From Tretioscincus oriximinensis (taxonomy: Eukaryota; Chordata; Lepidosauria; Squamata; Gymnophthalmidae), in assembly GCA_022410635.1 (NCBI GenBank), contig JAJVDF010000231.1:448828-512827 (forward strand): a stretch of DNA of 64,000 bases. Reading direction: 5' to 3'. The translations under genes were made by a program, and so were the position numbers. Each line of letters starts with the position of its first letter. Within the stretch, counting starts at the first letter, position 1. Under the pieces are notes generated by a model. It was not told where the DNA came from. It worked only from the letters and a program-made list of their open reading frames with translations, and made no database searches. Below, one piece after another: positions 11,757-21,789 of the stretch.

Positions 11757-12017
11757 CCATTTGGTGTAATGGTTAGAGTGTTGGACTCGCATCTGGTAGT
11801 CTCCCGGTTCAATTCCCCACTACTCCATGAAAGGCAGCTGGGTGAACTTGGGCCCGTCACAGTTCTTTGAACTCTCTCAGCCCCACATACTTCACGCGGT
11901 GTCTGTTGTGAAGAAAGCAACAAAAGCTATGTGCGCCACCCTATTGTTGGCCGCCAGGTATAGGGCAGGATATAAGTACAAATAAATAAATAAATAATAA
12001 ATAAATAAATAAATAAA
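11757..12017 (+). repeat. tRNA-derived SINE with L2-type tail (family B)
   Basis: Good copy: GGTGTAATGGTTAGAGTG (A box), GGTTCAATTCCCC (B box), CAGCTGGGTGAACTTGGG, CTCTCTCAGCCCCAC, GTGTCTGTTGTGAAG, GCAACAAAAGCTATGTGCGC, then GGGCAGGATATAAGTACAAA and (AAAT)n to 12017. The A and B boxes mark RNA polymerase III promoter ancestry. Confidence 0.88.
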
Positions 12018-12429
12018 GAGGATGAGTGAAACTTCACCGGTTCAGTGTATGTTTGTGTTGTGTAATGAGATTTTGTTTCTAGAAAAAGGGGGAAAATATA
12101 ACAAAATAATAACTTGTTAGACCACACATGAAAATAAGAGCTGCCTGTCTAGGCAGGCAAGCGTACACATGCCTGGTGTCAAGATGGATTCAAGGAATGG
12201 TGTCCACAATGGTTATGTTCTCAATCCTGTCTTTGGCTGTGTCCAGACAGGGCCAATAATCCAATTGGAAATCAAATAATCCACTTGAAAATCTGTTGCA
12301 TTTGCCTCAGCAAGTTGTTAGATAAAGTAGCAGAATGTGGGTTTTAAAGCCAATTATTGTTGGTTCTCGGGGAAGTCCCACTGTAAAATTGGCATGTAGG
12401 GTTATTGCAGAAAGGCTGTGCTATGACGT
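12018..12429. other. No recognised feature
   Basis: Nothing clear. GGCTGTGTCCAGACAGGGCC at 12235 resembles ends of short palindromic elements but no partner end was found. Confidence 0.3.
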
Positions 12430-12623
12430 TAGGCTGACCAGATGACCCCTTTTGGGCGGGGCGGGGTTGAAAACCCAGTTTTGGGGTACGTCCCAGTTTT
12501 TTCTGAGGAAATGTTTTTCAAAAAAATATTTTTTTTAATTTTTTTTCCTCAGAAATTTTTTTTTGGAACCCCCAAAACGGGTTTTCACACACACACACCC
12601 AAAGGGGTCATCTGGTCAGCCTA
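12430..12623. mobile_element. Short palindromic hAT-like MITE (TAGGCTGACCAGAT family)
   Basis: Starts TAGGCTGACCAGATGACCCC and ends GGGGTCATCTGGTCAGCCTA, a near-perfect inverted repeat. The arms extend inward through AACCCAGTTTTGGGG and TCTGAGGAAA/TTTCCTCAGA. No coding capacity. The flanks give only an imperfect duplication here. Confidence 0.85.
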
Positions 12624-13282
12624 TTATGTGGATAGTTTGGGCAAGAAACCTAAGGGTAAGAGTTAAAGGAATCTGATATTGGCAGCACTTTATCCAGCAG
12701 CATTTGGGAGCAGGGGCTAGACAACTACCTGTTGACAACTAGCACACAAAATGGCTGACAGGAGAGTGTGTCATATATGTCTGTACAATTTCATATCAGG
12801 AAGTGGTAGCATGACAAAACTCAGAATATACTGTAAAGGTTTGGGCAAGGCACATTAAAACCAGAAAACTGATTAACCAGATTATTGGAAAATTCCAGAA
12901 TAAACAAGTGCTGTGCAAGTAACCGTCTAATCTGCGTAAATCTCTATATTTATGTGGATCTGTGACTCTGATCACGCCAAAAAAAATAATCCAGACTCAA
13001 TCCACTTTACAGAGTGGAGTGAAAACATTGGAAGAGTGGTAAACATTTTCTTTCAGCATTTTCTAACTTAGAAAACCCACCTTTGGTTTAAAAAACGAAA
13101 TAAGGAAAGACAATTACTATTTATTTTGTTGCTGGTTTTTTTTTTCATTCTGGAAGTGGACTGAAGCTCAGTTAAACCTAGGTGAGCAGATTCACTACTG
13201 GTTAATTTTGTATTAAATGTAGTATGATGCCAAACAACAGGGAGGGTGTAGTTCATTTCCCTATTTTGTGAAAACCAAACTA
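12624..13282. other. No recognised feature
   Basis: No gene or clear repeat seen. Confidence 0.35.
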
Positions 13283-13495
13283 TCTTGTGGTTAATGTGTC
13301 GGACTCTTACCAGGTCGCCTCCCACTCGATTCCACGCTCACACATAAAAACCAGTTGGGTTATCTTGGGTTAGTCACAGTTTCTCAGAGCTCTCTCAGCC
13401 TCACCTACTTCACTAGGTTCTGCTGAGAAGAAAAACAAACAAACCAGAAGTAAGCTGCTTTGAGTTCTCCTGGATTGAGAAAAGCAGGAAATGAA
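13283..13495 (+). repeat. tRNA-derived SINE with family A tail (family B)
   Basis: GTGGTTAATGTGTCGGACTC head, CTCTCTCAGCCTCACCTAC body, then GCTGCTTTGAGTTC and TGAGAAAAGCAGGAAATG tail. The tail is that of family A and not the L2 type. Confidence 0.7.
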
Positions 13496-13540
13496 GATCA
13501 CATTGTCTTCTTCCTCTTTTCCCAAAGTAATGTGAAAGTT

Positions 13541-13895
13541 GTCATGGAATTTCTAGCCAGTGCTCTTTGTACGATTCAACAGCGGGCATTTTGTAAAATC
13601 NGAAAAAAAGCTTAGTGGGAACATGGCAAATCTCGCGAGACTTAAGGGCGACATGAAAAGTGCATTGGCTCTTGGCTTGCAGAGAGTGCTTGGGAATTGT
13701 AGGAAGGCTTACAATGCTGGGCTTTGCAGCAAGGCATGCACAGCATTGCCTTATGGGGTTTTTCATGTGATGAGATTGCTAAGCAATGTGTTGGAGCAGC
13801 ATGGAAACTTGAAAGTGAGTGAGGCACAATCTCGGACGCTTTCCCCCAGGCTTTAAAAGAAATAGCGAGACAAACCATGTGGTGAGGAAGAACCC
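13541..13895 (+). repeat. Dispersed repeat C, copy 1
   Basis: About 350 bp that recurs at 14945-15280 in the same orientation and, in part, at 30890-31120 inverted. Shared landmarks: TTTGTACGATTCAACAGCG, GCATTTTGTAAAATC, GCTCTTGGCTTGCA, AATTGTAGGAAG, GAGATTGCTAAGCAATGTGTTGGA, and AAATAG.GAG.CAAACCATG. Class unknown; no long open frame. Confidence 0.7.
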
Positions 13896-14022
13896 TTTGA
13901 AAATGACAGCAGAGTGCTGAAGTGCACTAACAGCAGCCCCCACATAATTATAGAAATATCCTATTAATGCAAAAATAGGAAAGTGCTATGGTTGAGTATT
14001 TCCCCTTTTTCTCTGCAAATTC

Positions 14023-14600
14023 AGGCACGGAGAGCTCAGTTGGTTAGGAATTCGTCTCTCGCCTGGGAGATCGGGTTTCGAAGCCCTGTGCTGGAAGTGG
14101 GGAGGGGTGAGCACCTTCCACTAGCCTGTAGCTCTAGCCAACCCAGCTATTCGAAAGCATGAATTGTAAAAAATTGCAACTAAATGCAAGTAGATACATG
14201 GGAAGCACCAGAGCCTGGTGGGAAAGATAGAATGTGAGCCTTCGGGCAAAAATATCCTTGTAAGCCGCTTTGAGTCCCTTTGAAAGGTGAGAAAAGCGGG
14301 GTATAAGAACCAAGTTCTTCTTCTTCTTCTTCTTCTTCTTCTTCTTCTTCTTCTTCTTCTTCTTCTTCTTCTTCTTCTTCTTCTTCTTCTNNNNNNNNNN
14401 NNNNNNNNNNNNNNNNNNNNNNNNNNNNNNNNNNNNNNNNNNNNNNNNNNNNNNNNNNNNNNNNNNNNNNNNNNNNNNNNNNNNNNNNNNNNNNNNNNNN
14501 NNNNNNNNNNNNNNNNNNNNNNNNNNNNNNNNNNNNNNNNNNNNNNNNNNNNNNNNNNNNNNNNNTCTTCTTCTTCTTCTTCTTCTTCTTCTTCTTCTTC
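14023..14600 (+). repeat. Sauria-like SINE (family A) with long (TTC)n tail and assembly gap
   Basis: Best-preserved start of the family: GCACGGAGAGCTCAGTTGGTTAGGAATTCGTCTC (14023-14056), GGTTTCGAAGCCC (B-box-like), AGCTCTAGCCAACCCAGC, TTCGAAAGCA, GCCTTCGGGCAAAAATA, TGAGTCCCTTTGAAAGGTGAGAAAAGCGGGGTATAAGA (14268-14308), then (TTC)n from about 14317. The (TTC)n tail contains 175 N at 14391-14565, an unresolved assembly gap. Confidence 0.9.
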
Positions 14601-14944
14601 TACATTAGAATGTCAGGATCTGCACTAAGTTAAAACAAAGCTAAGGGTACAACCACGTGTTGCTTTCTTCACATTTCTTTTTACTAGAATGATGTGATTG
14701 CCACACAGTTTGGCAGCACTCACACCACCTTAGCATAAGGAAGCTTGAAGACATAGTGCTTCAACAATAACAAAAACCAGGAAAAAGCAACTACTGTAGC
14801 CTTTTCTCTTGATGTAATGAAATACACTGTGTGCTGCCATCTTAGGCTGCATCCCCCCACACAGTATTATTGAGATGGAAGCAACATCACCTTCCATCTG
14901 CCCCAAGAGGACACGCATGTTTTGCGCTCCACTCACTAAAAAGG

Positions 14945-15280
14945 TCTGCTGTTGTGGAATTTCCAGCCACTGCAGTTTGTACGATTCAACAGCGAGCATT
15001 TTGTAAAATCCAAAAGAAAGCTTCGTGGAGACATTCATTAGTGAGAACAAAGAAAATTCATTAGCTCTTGGCTTGCAAAGAATGCTTGAAAATTGTAGGA
15101 AGACACAAAGAGAATGCTGGGAACTGTAGTTAAGGCAAGTGCAACAATGCCTTATTGGGCTTGTCATGTGACGAGATTGCTAAGCAATGTGTTGGAACAG
15201 CATGGATGCTTTAATGTAGGTGGGGGTCAGATGGCAAATGCATTTTAAAAGAAATAGTGAGGCAAACCATGGAGTGGGGA
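14945..15280 (+). repeat. Dispersed repeat C, copy 2
   Basis: Second direct copy of the repeat at 13541, diverged and with small indels. The two copies flank the family A SINE and its gap. They may be separate insertions or a segmental duplication. Confidence 0.7.
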
Positions 15281-15811
15281 AGAGACCCTAACTAGTGTGG
15301 TCACCAAAAAGCACAAGCACAAATGGTGCCATTGGTTTACATCTATGGATTTTGCATTGGTGAAAAAACTGTTGCGCAGTCCCAGATGCCAATGACAGGT
15401 ATAAAGTCATTGCATCTTCCTCACACTAAGGGCCCAGTCTGTGGAGCAAACATCATAATAAAATCAATTAAGGGATTATTGTTTGTAGCATAATCAATGC
15501 CTGCATCTGGGTGCACACTAAGCCTGGTTCAAGACTGTTCACAAATGGATTTGTTGGTGTGCACTGAATGCATATAACTGACTTGAGACAGTTAATTCAT
15601 TAATAAAAAATACAGTTTCCTTTGTTATGAAAAAGATTTGAGATCATTTCTTCCAGAGCTATTGGGGCCGGAACTCAGGTTTCTCTGCTTTCCAAGTCAT
15701 TGATCTGTAGCTGAGTTACCATCTCTTCCCTGTCTCCACATTGCTTAATCCAGCAAACAATTAAAACAATTTCCCTCTCATTATGTTACACTTAAGCAAG
15801 GTTTTCCTTAT
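15281..15811. other. No recognised feature
   Basis: No gene or clear repeat seen. Confidence 0.35.
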
Positions 15812-16035
15812 CTGGTGTAGTGGTTAGAGTCTGTGTAGTGGTTAGAGTGCCAATCTCTTATCTGGAAGTCTCCCAGTTTATCTCCATAAAGCCATCTGGG
15901 TGACCTTGGACTAGTCAAAGTCCTTCACCTACTCCACAAGGTGTCTGTTGTGAAGAGAAGAACAGGTTTTGGATTGAGAAAAGTGGGGTATAAAAACTGT
16001 CTCCTTATTCTTCCTCGTTTTCCTCTTCTTCTCAG
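15812..16035 (+). repeat. tRNA-derived SINE (family B) with duplicated head
   Basis: The 16-bp A-box segment GTGTAGTGGTTAGAGT appears twice in tandem at about 15817-15850. The body CATCTGGGTGACCTTGGACTAGTC, GTGTCTGTTGTGAAGAGAAG and tail GATTGAGAAAAGTGGGGTATAA follow. The tail is of family A type. Confidence 0.8.
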
Positions 16036-16640
16036 AACTGTTTTAAATGACTGAATCAATGCAAAACATACCATAATCACAGCAGATCAAGTGCCCACAG
16101 GAACCAGGGTTAGGGGAGAAAGTTCTGGATCCTCTAGAACTATCAGTTTCCCGAACTGATATTTTGTTGGCAACTCTCTTCCTCTCACCCTCACCATTCA
16201 TGGTCAACAAATCAGCAAAAATCCAGACTGCTGCAGAATCCTTCAGAACTGGAAAGTTTGCATCCTCCCACTCTATGGATTGCCAGCATTTCTTGGCATG
16301 TGGTTTCTCTTAGAATTTTGAGGGCATACTGGGGTCACCCACTATCCATTCCCTTTTCTCTTTTCAAGTAATGCTTTCCCCATATACAATTCCCCCCCCT
16401 TTTTTTGGCTTTCTATATCAACAGTGCTAACTTCAAATCCAGCAGAATTCCAGCATTGGTGGAATCGTGACTCCCCCAGTCTCATGCTACTAAGGATGAT
16501 GCTGCAGGCATTGAAAACAATCCAATTTCAAGACGTCTGAACACACTTCCAGGGTTCCTTTTTCATCTCTGAACTCTTCAGTGGGAGGAAAATAATGAAG
16601 CTTAAAAGATTGGCACTAGAAAACCATCTTGATGTTTAGA
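16036..16640. other. No recognised feature
   Basis: No gene or clear repeat seen. Confidence 0.35.
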
Positions 16641-16649
16641 ATATCAGTG

Positions 16650-16942
16650 GACGAAATGGTCCTTCTGGGTTGGAAGGACTCCCTTGGACTGCAAAGAGAT
16701 GAAATCAGTTGATACTAAAGGAAATCAATCCTGACTGTTCATTGGAAGGACAAATACTGAAACTAAAGCTCAAATACTTTAGGCATATAATGAGAAGACA
16801 GGTTCACTAGTAAAGACTGTAGCACTGGGAAAGATGGAAGGCAAAAGGAGCAGAAGAGGGCCAAGGATAAGATCTATTGAATCAACAATCATGAGCTTGA
16901 GTAGACTGGGGAGAAAAGAAGAGGTTGGTGTGCAACAGCCCA
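16650..16942 (+). mobile_element. Bov-B (RTE) LINE, 3' end part 1
   Basis: The succession CTTGGACTGCAAAGAGATG, TTCATTGGAAGGACAAATACTG, AAATACTTTAGGCATATAATG, GGGAAAGATGGAAGGCA, and AGCCCATGGGGTGG matches the end of the Bov-B ORF2, a family common in squamates and ruminants. It is degraded. The remaining tail resumes at about 17143 after a SINE. Confidence 0.9.
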
Positions 16943-17142
16943 TGGGGTGGAGAAGAAGAAGGAGTAGGAGGAGCTAGTTTTTAAACCCTGCTTTTCGCAA
17001 CCTGAAGGGAATCAAAACAGCATACATAACCTTCTCTTCACATCAGGGACCTTGTGAAGTAGGTGGGGCTGAGAGAGAGCCAAAGAACTCTGACTAGCCC
17101 AAGGTTATGCAGCTGGGTTTTGTGGACTGCAGAATTGAATCT
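16943..17142 (-). repeat. tRNA-derived SINE (family B) inserted in Bov-B
   Basis: Reverse copy with GAAGAAGAAGGAG tail, AACCCTGCTTTTCGCAACC, ACCTTGTGAAGTAGGTGGGGCTGAGAGAG (17049-17077) and AAGGTTATGCAGCTGGG. It separates the two parts of the Bov-B end. Confidence 0.75.
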
Positions 17143-17195
17143 GCGACACACAAAGAGTTGGACACATGTTTGAATGGCTGAACAATAACTCATTT
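17143..17195 (+). mobile_element. Bov-B LINE, 3' end part 2
   Basis: TGCGACACACAAAGAGTTGGACACATG followed by GGCTGAACAATAACT matches the last bases of Bov-B (CGCAAAGAGTCGGACACGACTGA.CGACTGAACAAC in the family). It directly continues the part ending at 16942. Confidence 0.85.
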
Positions 17196-17281
17196 TCACT
17201 GGACGAAATGTCTCCTTCTTGGAGTGACAAGCAGGATTCTTCTAAATGTCATTTACAGGAAATTAAGATAAGATTTTGTCT

Positions 17282-17400
17282 TCTTCTTCTGCTGCTTGAG
17301 AATGCCCAAGCTCAATTGTGGGGAACAACTCTGTGAGACAGAATGCTGGAGAAGATGGGCTATGGCTGTATGAAATAAGTTTCCTCTTCCGTTCTTATAA
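17282..17400 (+). mobile_element. CR1 LINE 3' end fragment
   Basis: CTGTGAGACAGAATGCTGGA and ATAAGTTTCCTCTTCCGTTCTTATAA are the CR1 terminal landmarks. Short fragment. Confidence 0.7.
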
Positions 17401-17629
17401 TCTCCCCACAGGATCACCAAGATCTGTGTTACAGAAATCCTAATTTAGCTTCACTTCTAGGCCCATGTTAATGTAGAAGCATGTCCAGAATGGATCTTCT
17501 TTATAAAGTGTGAACCTGAACATGTGGTGCAATCCAGGGTTCATGTATGTGTGCTGTGTATTTGTATGTATGGAGATTCTCCTTCAAGGATGTGGAGGTG
17601 CTGCTTTATAAGGCTATTAGAAAATGGTC

Positions 17630-17995
17630 CTCATAGAACCATAGAGTTGGAAGGGACCTCCAGGGTCATGGGGTCCAACCCCCTGCTCAGTGCAGGATAA
17701 AAGAAACCATCCCAGACAGATGATTGTCCAGTCTCTATTTGAAGACTTCCAGCAAAGGAGAACTCACCCTTACTGCCAGAAAGTTTGTTCTGATATCTAA
17801 TCTAAATCTACTTCCTTGCCGTTTTATCCCATTATTTCTAGTCCTTCCATGGGCCAACGAGAACTGATCCCTGTGCTCTATGATAGCCCTTTAAGTATTT
17901 GCAGACAGCTATCGGGTCTCCTGTCAGTCTTCTCTTTTGCAGTTTCTCACATATTCTTGCCCTGTAGTAGGTATATATCTTTTCTAAATAAGAGC
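17630..17995 (-). mobile_element. CR1 LINE 3' end fragment (second subfamily)
   Basis: Reverse-oriented: ATAGAACCATAGAGTTGGAAGGGACCTCCAGGGTCATGG (positions 17633-17671) is the classic CR1 terminus. It is followed by the end of the ORF (AAGTATTTGCAGACAGCTATC, read in reverse). The subfamily differs from the one at 9452. The copy at 25385 is its + strand counterpart. Confidence 0.88.
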
Positions 17996-18180
17996 TATTG
18001 CCCCCCTCGCACCCCACCCCACCGCCATGGCTTGTTTCCAATCAATGACACACAAACCTGTTTGAAAAACATTCAGTTGTGAAGAAATGCCTTGTTTTTG
18101 TTTCCTCTTCAGACACCAAAGAAAAGCTGTCAGTTTGTGAAGTGAATCTTGTGAGAACGGTGGCTTCAAAAGACCACCCC

Positions 18181-18664
18181 TCTCTTCTCCAAAGATGGAT
18201 CTGTCATCCTGGTTCCCATGCTTGGGGAAGTCCTGACTGTTAAATCAAAGAGCTCACATTTCTCCTACTTCTTGCTACACACCTGGCCACCTCTATACTG
18301 CCAATCCNGACATCAGGAGCTGAGCAGAGAAAGTAGAGGCTGAGACTTTGAAGGAAGAGGAGGAGAAAAGGGGGTGGGAATCATACTTGTTTAAGCTTCT
18401 AAGAAGAGCCCACTCCTCTTTTTCTAACCCCCTCCTTCATCCCATTTTCCTTCTTTCCACCTTCCAGTCTTTAATTAGCTGCCTGCTTTCTTCATTTTGC
18501 TGCTCGTCGGATCCAGAAGAGAGAAGAAAACAGCAAGAGAAGAGGTGGAAAAGAAAGTTTGCTACATTTTTTCCCTTTTTTAANTTTCCCTTTTTTAAAA
18601 AAAAAATCTGTGGTTGTGCTTTTTGCCAAGAATTTCTCCTTCTTCGTCTTCTTTCTTCTCACAG
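18181..18664 (+). other. Repeat-free purine/pyrimidine-rich stretch, possible 5' region
   Basis: This stretch has no recognisable transposon, in contrast to its surroundings. It alternates GA-rich runs (about 18341-18378 and 18510-18560) with CT-rich runs (about 18410-18480 and 18630-18660). GA-rich blocks of this kind occur in 5'UTRs and promoters of matrix genes, but no TATA box or CpG island is visible. It could equally be unconstrained sequence. Confidence 0.2.
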
Positions 18665-18716
18665 ACAGTTTGCATTCACAATCTAAGGAACTGGAACAGC
18701 ACCAATGACCACAAAG
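18665..18716 (+). other. Candidate untranslated exon upstream of COL14A1
   Basis: A strong pyrimidine tract (about 18633-18660) ends in CTCACAG, is followed by 52 bp, then AAAG|gtttgt. The stretch lies in repeat-free DNA 8.7 kb upstream of the first coding exon. That exon begins with an acceptor site, so at least one upstream 5'UTR exon must exist. No protein is implied. The donor is only moderate. This is a guess from splice-like signals and position. Confidence 0.2.
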
Positions 18717-19542
18717 GTTTGTTAATTTTTTTTTCTTATTTATCTAATCTTTGCCACCCCTTTATTTTATTCATTGTAATGAAGTGGGTATTTTTAAAGG
18801 GTTCAAACTGAAGTGGGAAGCAATTCTACATCCCTGCAGTCTCACAAAGTTTCTCTTCCCTCCCATACCTTTGCTTTATTAGTGAACAAAGGAAGATTTG
18901 AGACCTTTGATGATTAATTAAATCATTTCCCGACCAAGATTAGGATAAGCAAAGGGCTCTAAGGGAAAAGGAAGAGTTTTAGAGAAAGTGAGAAACTTCT
19001 GTGGGTTTGTGGGGCTTGGGGTAAATGTATCTGATTTTCCAGAAGTGGCCAAATGTTGCTAATTGAGCCCATAAGACATGTTCAGAGTTCTCAGCGCCTG
19101 GGATTCCACAGTCCTCTAGAGCCAGGAAAGGGGCTTGGCAGGCGTGATGGATGGGGTGGTGGATCCTGTCCCAGTATATAATCCCTGGCAGTTCTGCAGG
19201 CTTAATCTAAGTTGGAGTTCATGACCTCTTCGCCATTATCAGCTGAATTGCTGAAGTCACACACGGAGGGCCAAAGAGCTTGGCTCAAGATCTTGCTTGC
19301 TTGCAATGGAGATACTCAGGTTTTAAACTGCAAGGGGGCTGAAGTGGTGTAGATTTTTCTGCTTGTTGCCATTCTCTCTTCATTCGTTTTAGAATTTACC
19401 CTTGATTGAGATAGGAAAAGCAGTGAAATGTGTGGCTAAGGAATTTGGAGGCCCTTTGTTTAATTACCTTTAGCAGCACCTATCTGCCTTAAATTTGCCT
19501 TAATTGGAAAGGCTGTATATAAATATATATAAGCAGCATATG
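18717..19542. other. No recognised feature
   Basis: Unique-looking sequence, less repeat-rich than its neighbours. No coding exon recognised. Confidence 0.35.
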
Positions 19543-19620
19543 TATTGCTCAAAACAATTAAGGGAACGCTTTAACATAACAGTGTATGTTAAAGCGTTCA
19601 CTTAATTGTTTTGAGCAGTA
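19543..19620. mobile_element. 74-bp hairpin MITE flanked by TA
   Basis: The element 19545-19618 is nearly all inverted repeat: TTGCTCAAAACAATTAAGGG to its reverse, with a loop of about 6 bases at ACAGTG. TA dinucleotides flank both ends. The end sequence CTGCTCAAAACAATTAAGGGAACACTT resembles Tc1/mariner termini. A second copy is at 47104. Confidence 0.8.
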
Positions 19621-19681
19621 TATATATAAAGCAGATTGGACAGCATTAGCTCTAAAGTTCTTCATGCCAGTTGGATGTAAT

Positions 19682-19855
19682 AATCACAGTGCTGGACTTT
19701 TATCTGGGAGCCTCCTGGTTTGATTCCACACTCCTCCATGAAGCCAGCTGGGTGATCTTGGGCCAATCACAATTCTTTAGTACTGTCTCAGCCCCGCCTG
19801 TTTTGCAGGGCATCTGTTGTGGAGAAAGCAACTAAAGTTATGTACAATGCACTTT
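19682..19855 (+). repeat. tRNA-derived SINE (family B)
   Basis: TGCTGGACTTTTATCTGGGAG, GGTTTGATTCCACACTCC, CAGCTGGGTGATCTTGGGCC, and GCATCTGTTGTGGAGAAAGCAAC. The L2-type tail is largely lost. Confidence 0.75.
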
Positions 19856-19916
19856 GGTGAAATTCATCATCATTATCGTCATTGTTATTATTAATGGATC
19901 CTAGGGCTGGTGTTGT

Positions 19917-19918
19917 TG

Positions 19919-19980
<62 letters not shown>

Positions 19981-19981
19981 C
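19917..19981 (+). repeat. (GAT)n microsatellite
   Basis: About 21 uninterrupted GAT units. Confidence 0.95.
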
Positions 19982-20630
19982 ACATAGCTACTAATCTGTT
20001 TTAAGGACTTCAGCAACCCACAATTCTCTGCATGGGGTTAATGATAATTTAGGCCAGACCTGTACTAAGAATCATCCAATTTGGGATGGTGGTAGAACAT
20101 CTTAATCTGTACTCCTACTTGATCCAATCAATGCTACCTGGCTGTACCAAACAGAGAAGCATTCCTGTGTAGTCTGGACCTGAGTGAACATGAGTGTGAC
20201 TGCAAGGTGCATGTGTCAAATCTGCATTGCAGCGTGTGTTGTCTCAGTTCCAATGCTATCTGAACCAGTATACAACAGGTGTGTGCTGCTACAGTCAACC
20301 CAGATCAAGCAAATCTGGATCTGCTAGTACAGATTTATCATGGTTAGTACGTAAAGGATCTAAGACAACATGTGCTACAATGCAAATTCAATGCATGCTA
20401 CTTGCAGTTACACCCATGTGTCACTTGTATCAGGTCTATATGTGTAGGCTCTGCTGCTTAATCCAGGGCAAACAGCACTAGTATGGATATAGCACTCATT
20501 AATGAGTCTACCACTATTCCAGATTAGATGGCTCTTAGCCTGGATTTGATTACTGCTAGCCCCATGCAGACAGTGTACTCTACTGAAGTCCCTTGAACCA
20601 ANTTGCTAAATATGCGCACAAACGACCTAA
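19982..20630. other. No recognised feature
   Basis: No gene or clear repeat. The open frame at 20227-20481 has no recognisable domain. Confidence 0.35.
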
Positions 20631-20637
20631 GGTCCTG

Positions 20638-20765
20638 TCCCTACCGAGCCTTATTTTGGGCTACGTCTTTGAACAGGAGCTTTGCTCAGTGTACACTGGG
20701 GCCTGCCATAGTCTATGCTGGCATGTGGATGGCCAAGCTCTGTACTCTCAGTGGGGCAAGGTTAA
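20638..20765 (+). repeat. MITE-like element, GCCTTATTCTGGG family
   Basis: CTACCGAGCCTTATTTTGGG at the start, GGGGCCTGCCATAGTCTATG in the middle and TCAGTGGGGCAAGG at the end. Copy of the family at 37280. Confidence 0.55.
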
Positions 20766-21290
20766 GATAATTATGCTTTTTTAATATCTGTTATTAGTGC
20801 AACCTTGTGTCTTGCTTTTTTATGCTTGTATGAATGGAAAACTAGGTCTGGATGCAGAGAGGAAGCACCCTGGATTCAAATGGACATTCCAGCCAGTGCA
20901 GTTTTTTACATTCACATTCTGCAAAGTGTAGTAAATGGAAAAACCACTTCAAGCACTATAGAATTTCCCCTCCTTCTCTTCTCATAATGAGGGGAGAGTT
21001 TGCAGTTGGTTGAATACTGAAGTGGAAAATGGATCCGAATTGAAAGCCTAGGGTATATTTTGTTGGAGTTCAAGGTACATGAAGTGAAAACACACAAAAA
21101 ACTTTGCCATTATCAGTGAAAATGGTTCTTGCTTTATTTGCTTCCTTTGCTTATTCACGAATCAGTTTGGCTTGTGTTTGGGTGGTCTGCTTTATCAACC
21201 TTAAAAGCTTTTGCATGAGATAAATTGCATATTTAACAAATAATAATAGTTATTGTCCACTTTAGTTGATACTCAGAAGGTTAAAATTTT
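20766..21290. other. No recognised feature
   Basis: No gene or clear repeat seen. Confidence 0.35.
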
Positions 21291-21292
21291 CC

Positions 21293-21295
21293 TTT

Positions 21296-21338
<43 letters not shown>

Positions 21339-21400
21339 CTGTACTTATATCCCACTCTATACCCAAAAGATCTCAGGACGACCAATCATATTTAGTAAAG
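21293..21400 (-). repeat. (TTTA)n and L2/SINE tail
   Basis: TTTA units at 21297-21338 run into CTTATATCCCACTCTATACCC and GATCTCAGGACGACC, the reverse of the shared L2/family B tail. Confidence 0.75.
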
Positions 21401-21789
21401 TAATAGTGCAAAAGAGTAATCCATAGAGAAAAATGCTCCCATTGTCATGCCTCCTTTTTTGGATAGGCTGCCTGTTCCAAATCAAGGACCATGAGAGAGC
21501 AGGAAAAGCTTTGAAGATGACCACTAGTAGCAAACCCCTGAAAGCAGGATACTATTCATCTGGCCATCCATTTCAATTGAATTTCAGATATATCTTTGGT
21601 TAAGATGCATCTTCCCACAGTTTGCTGGGTGGGGTTAGGGTGTGTGTGTGTGTCCAACCTCTCCAATTTTGTTCCCCTATCAGAATTTTTAATACACCAA
21701 TATAATTATTTTCAGTCCCTTATGGAAAAGCTTAACTGAGAGACAAGAAAGAAGCACCAGGCACAGGCTTCTTAAGTGTATTTTTTGTT

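Noticed and set aside
14287..14628. 113-codon frame of Leu and Ser runs
   Set aside because: It is a translation of the (TTC)n tail and the N gap of a SINE.
19556..19618. Possible microRNA hairpin
   Set aside because: The stem is the inverted arms of a MITE present in at least two copies and flanked by TA. No evidence of expression.
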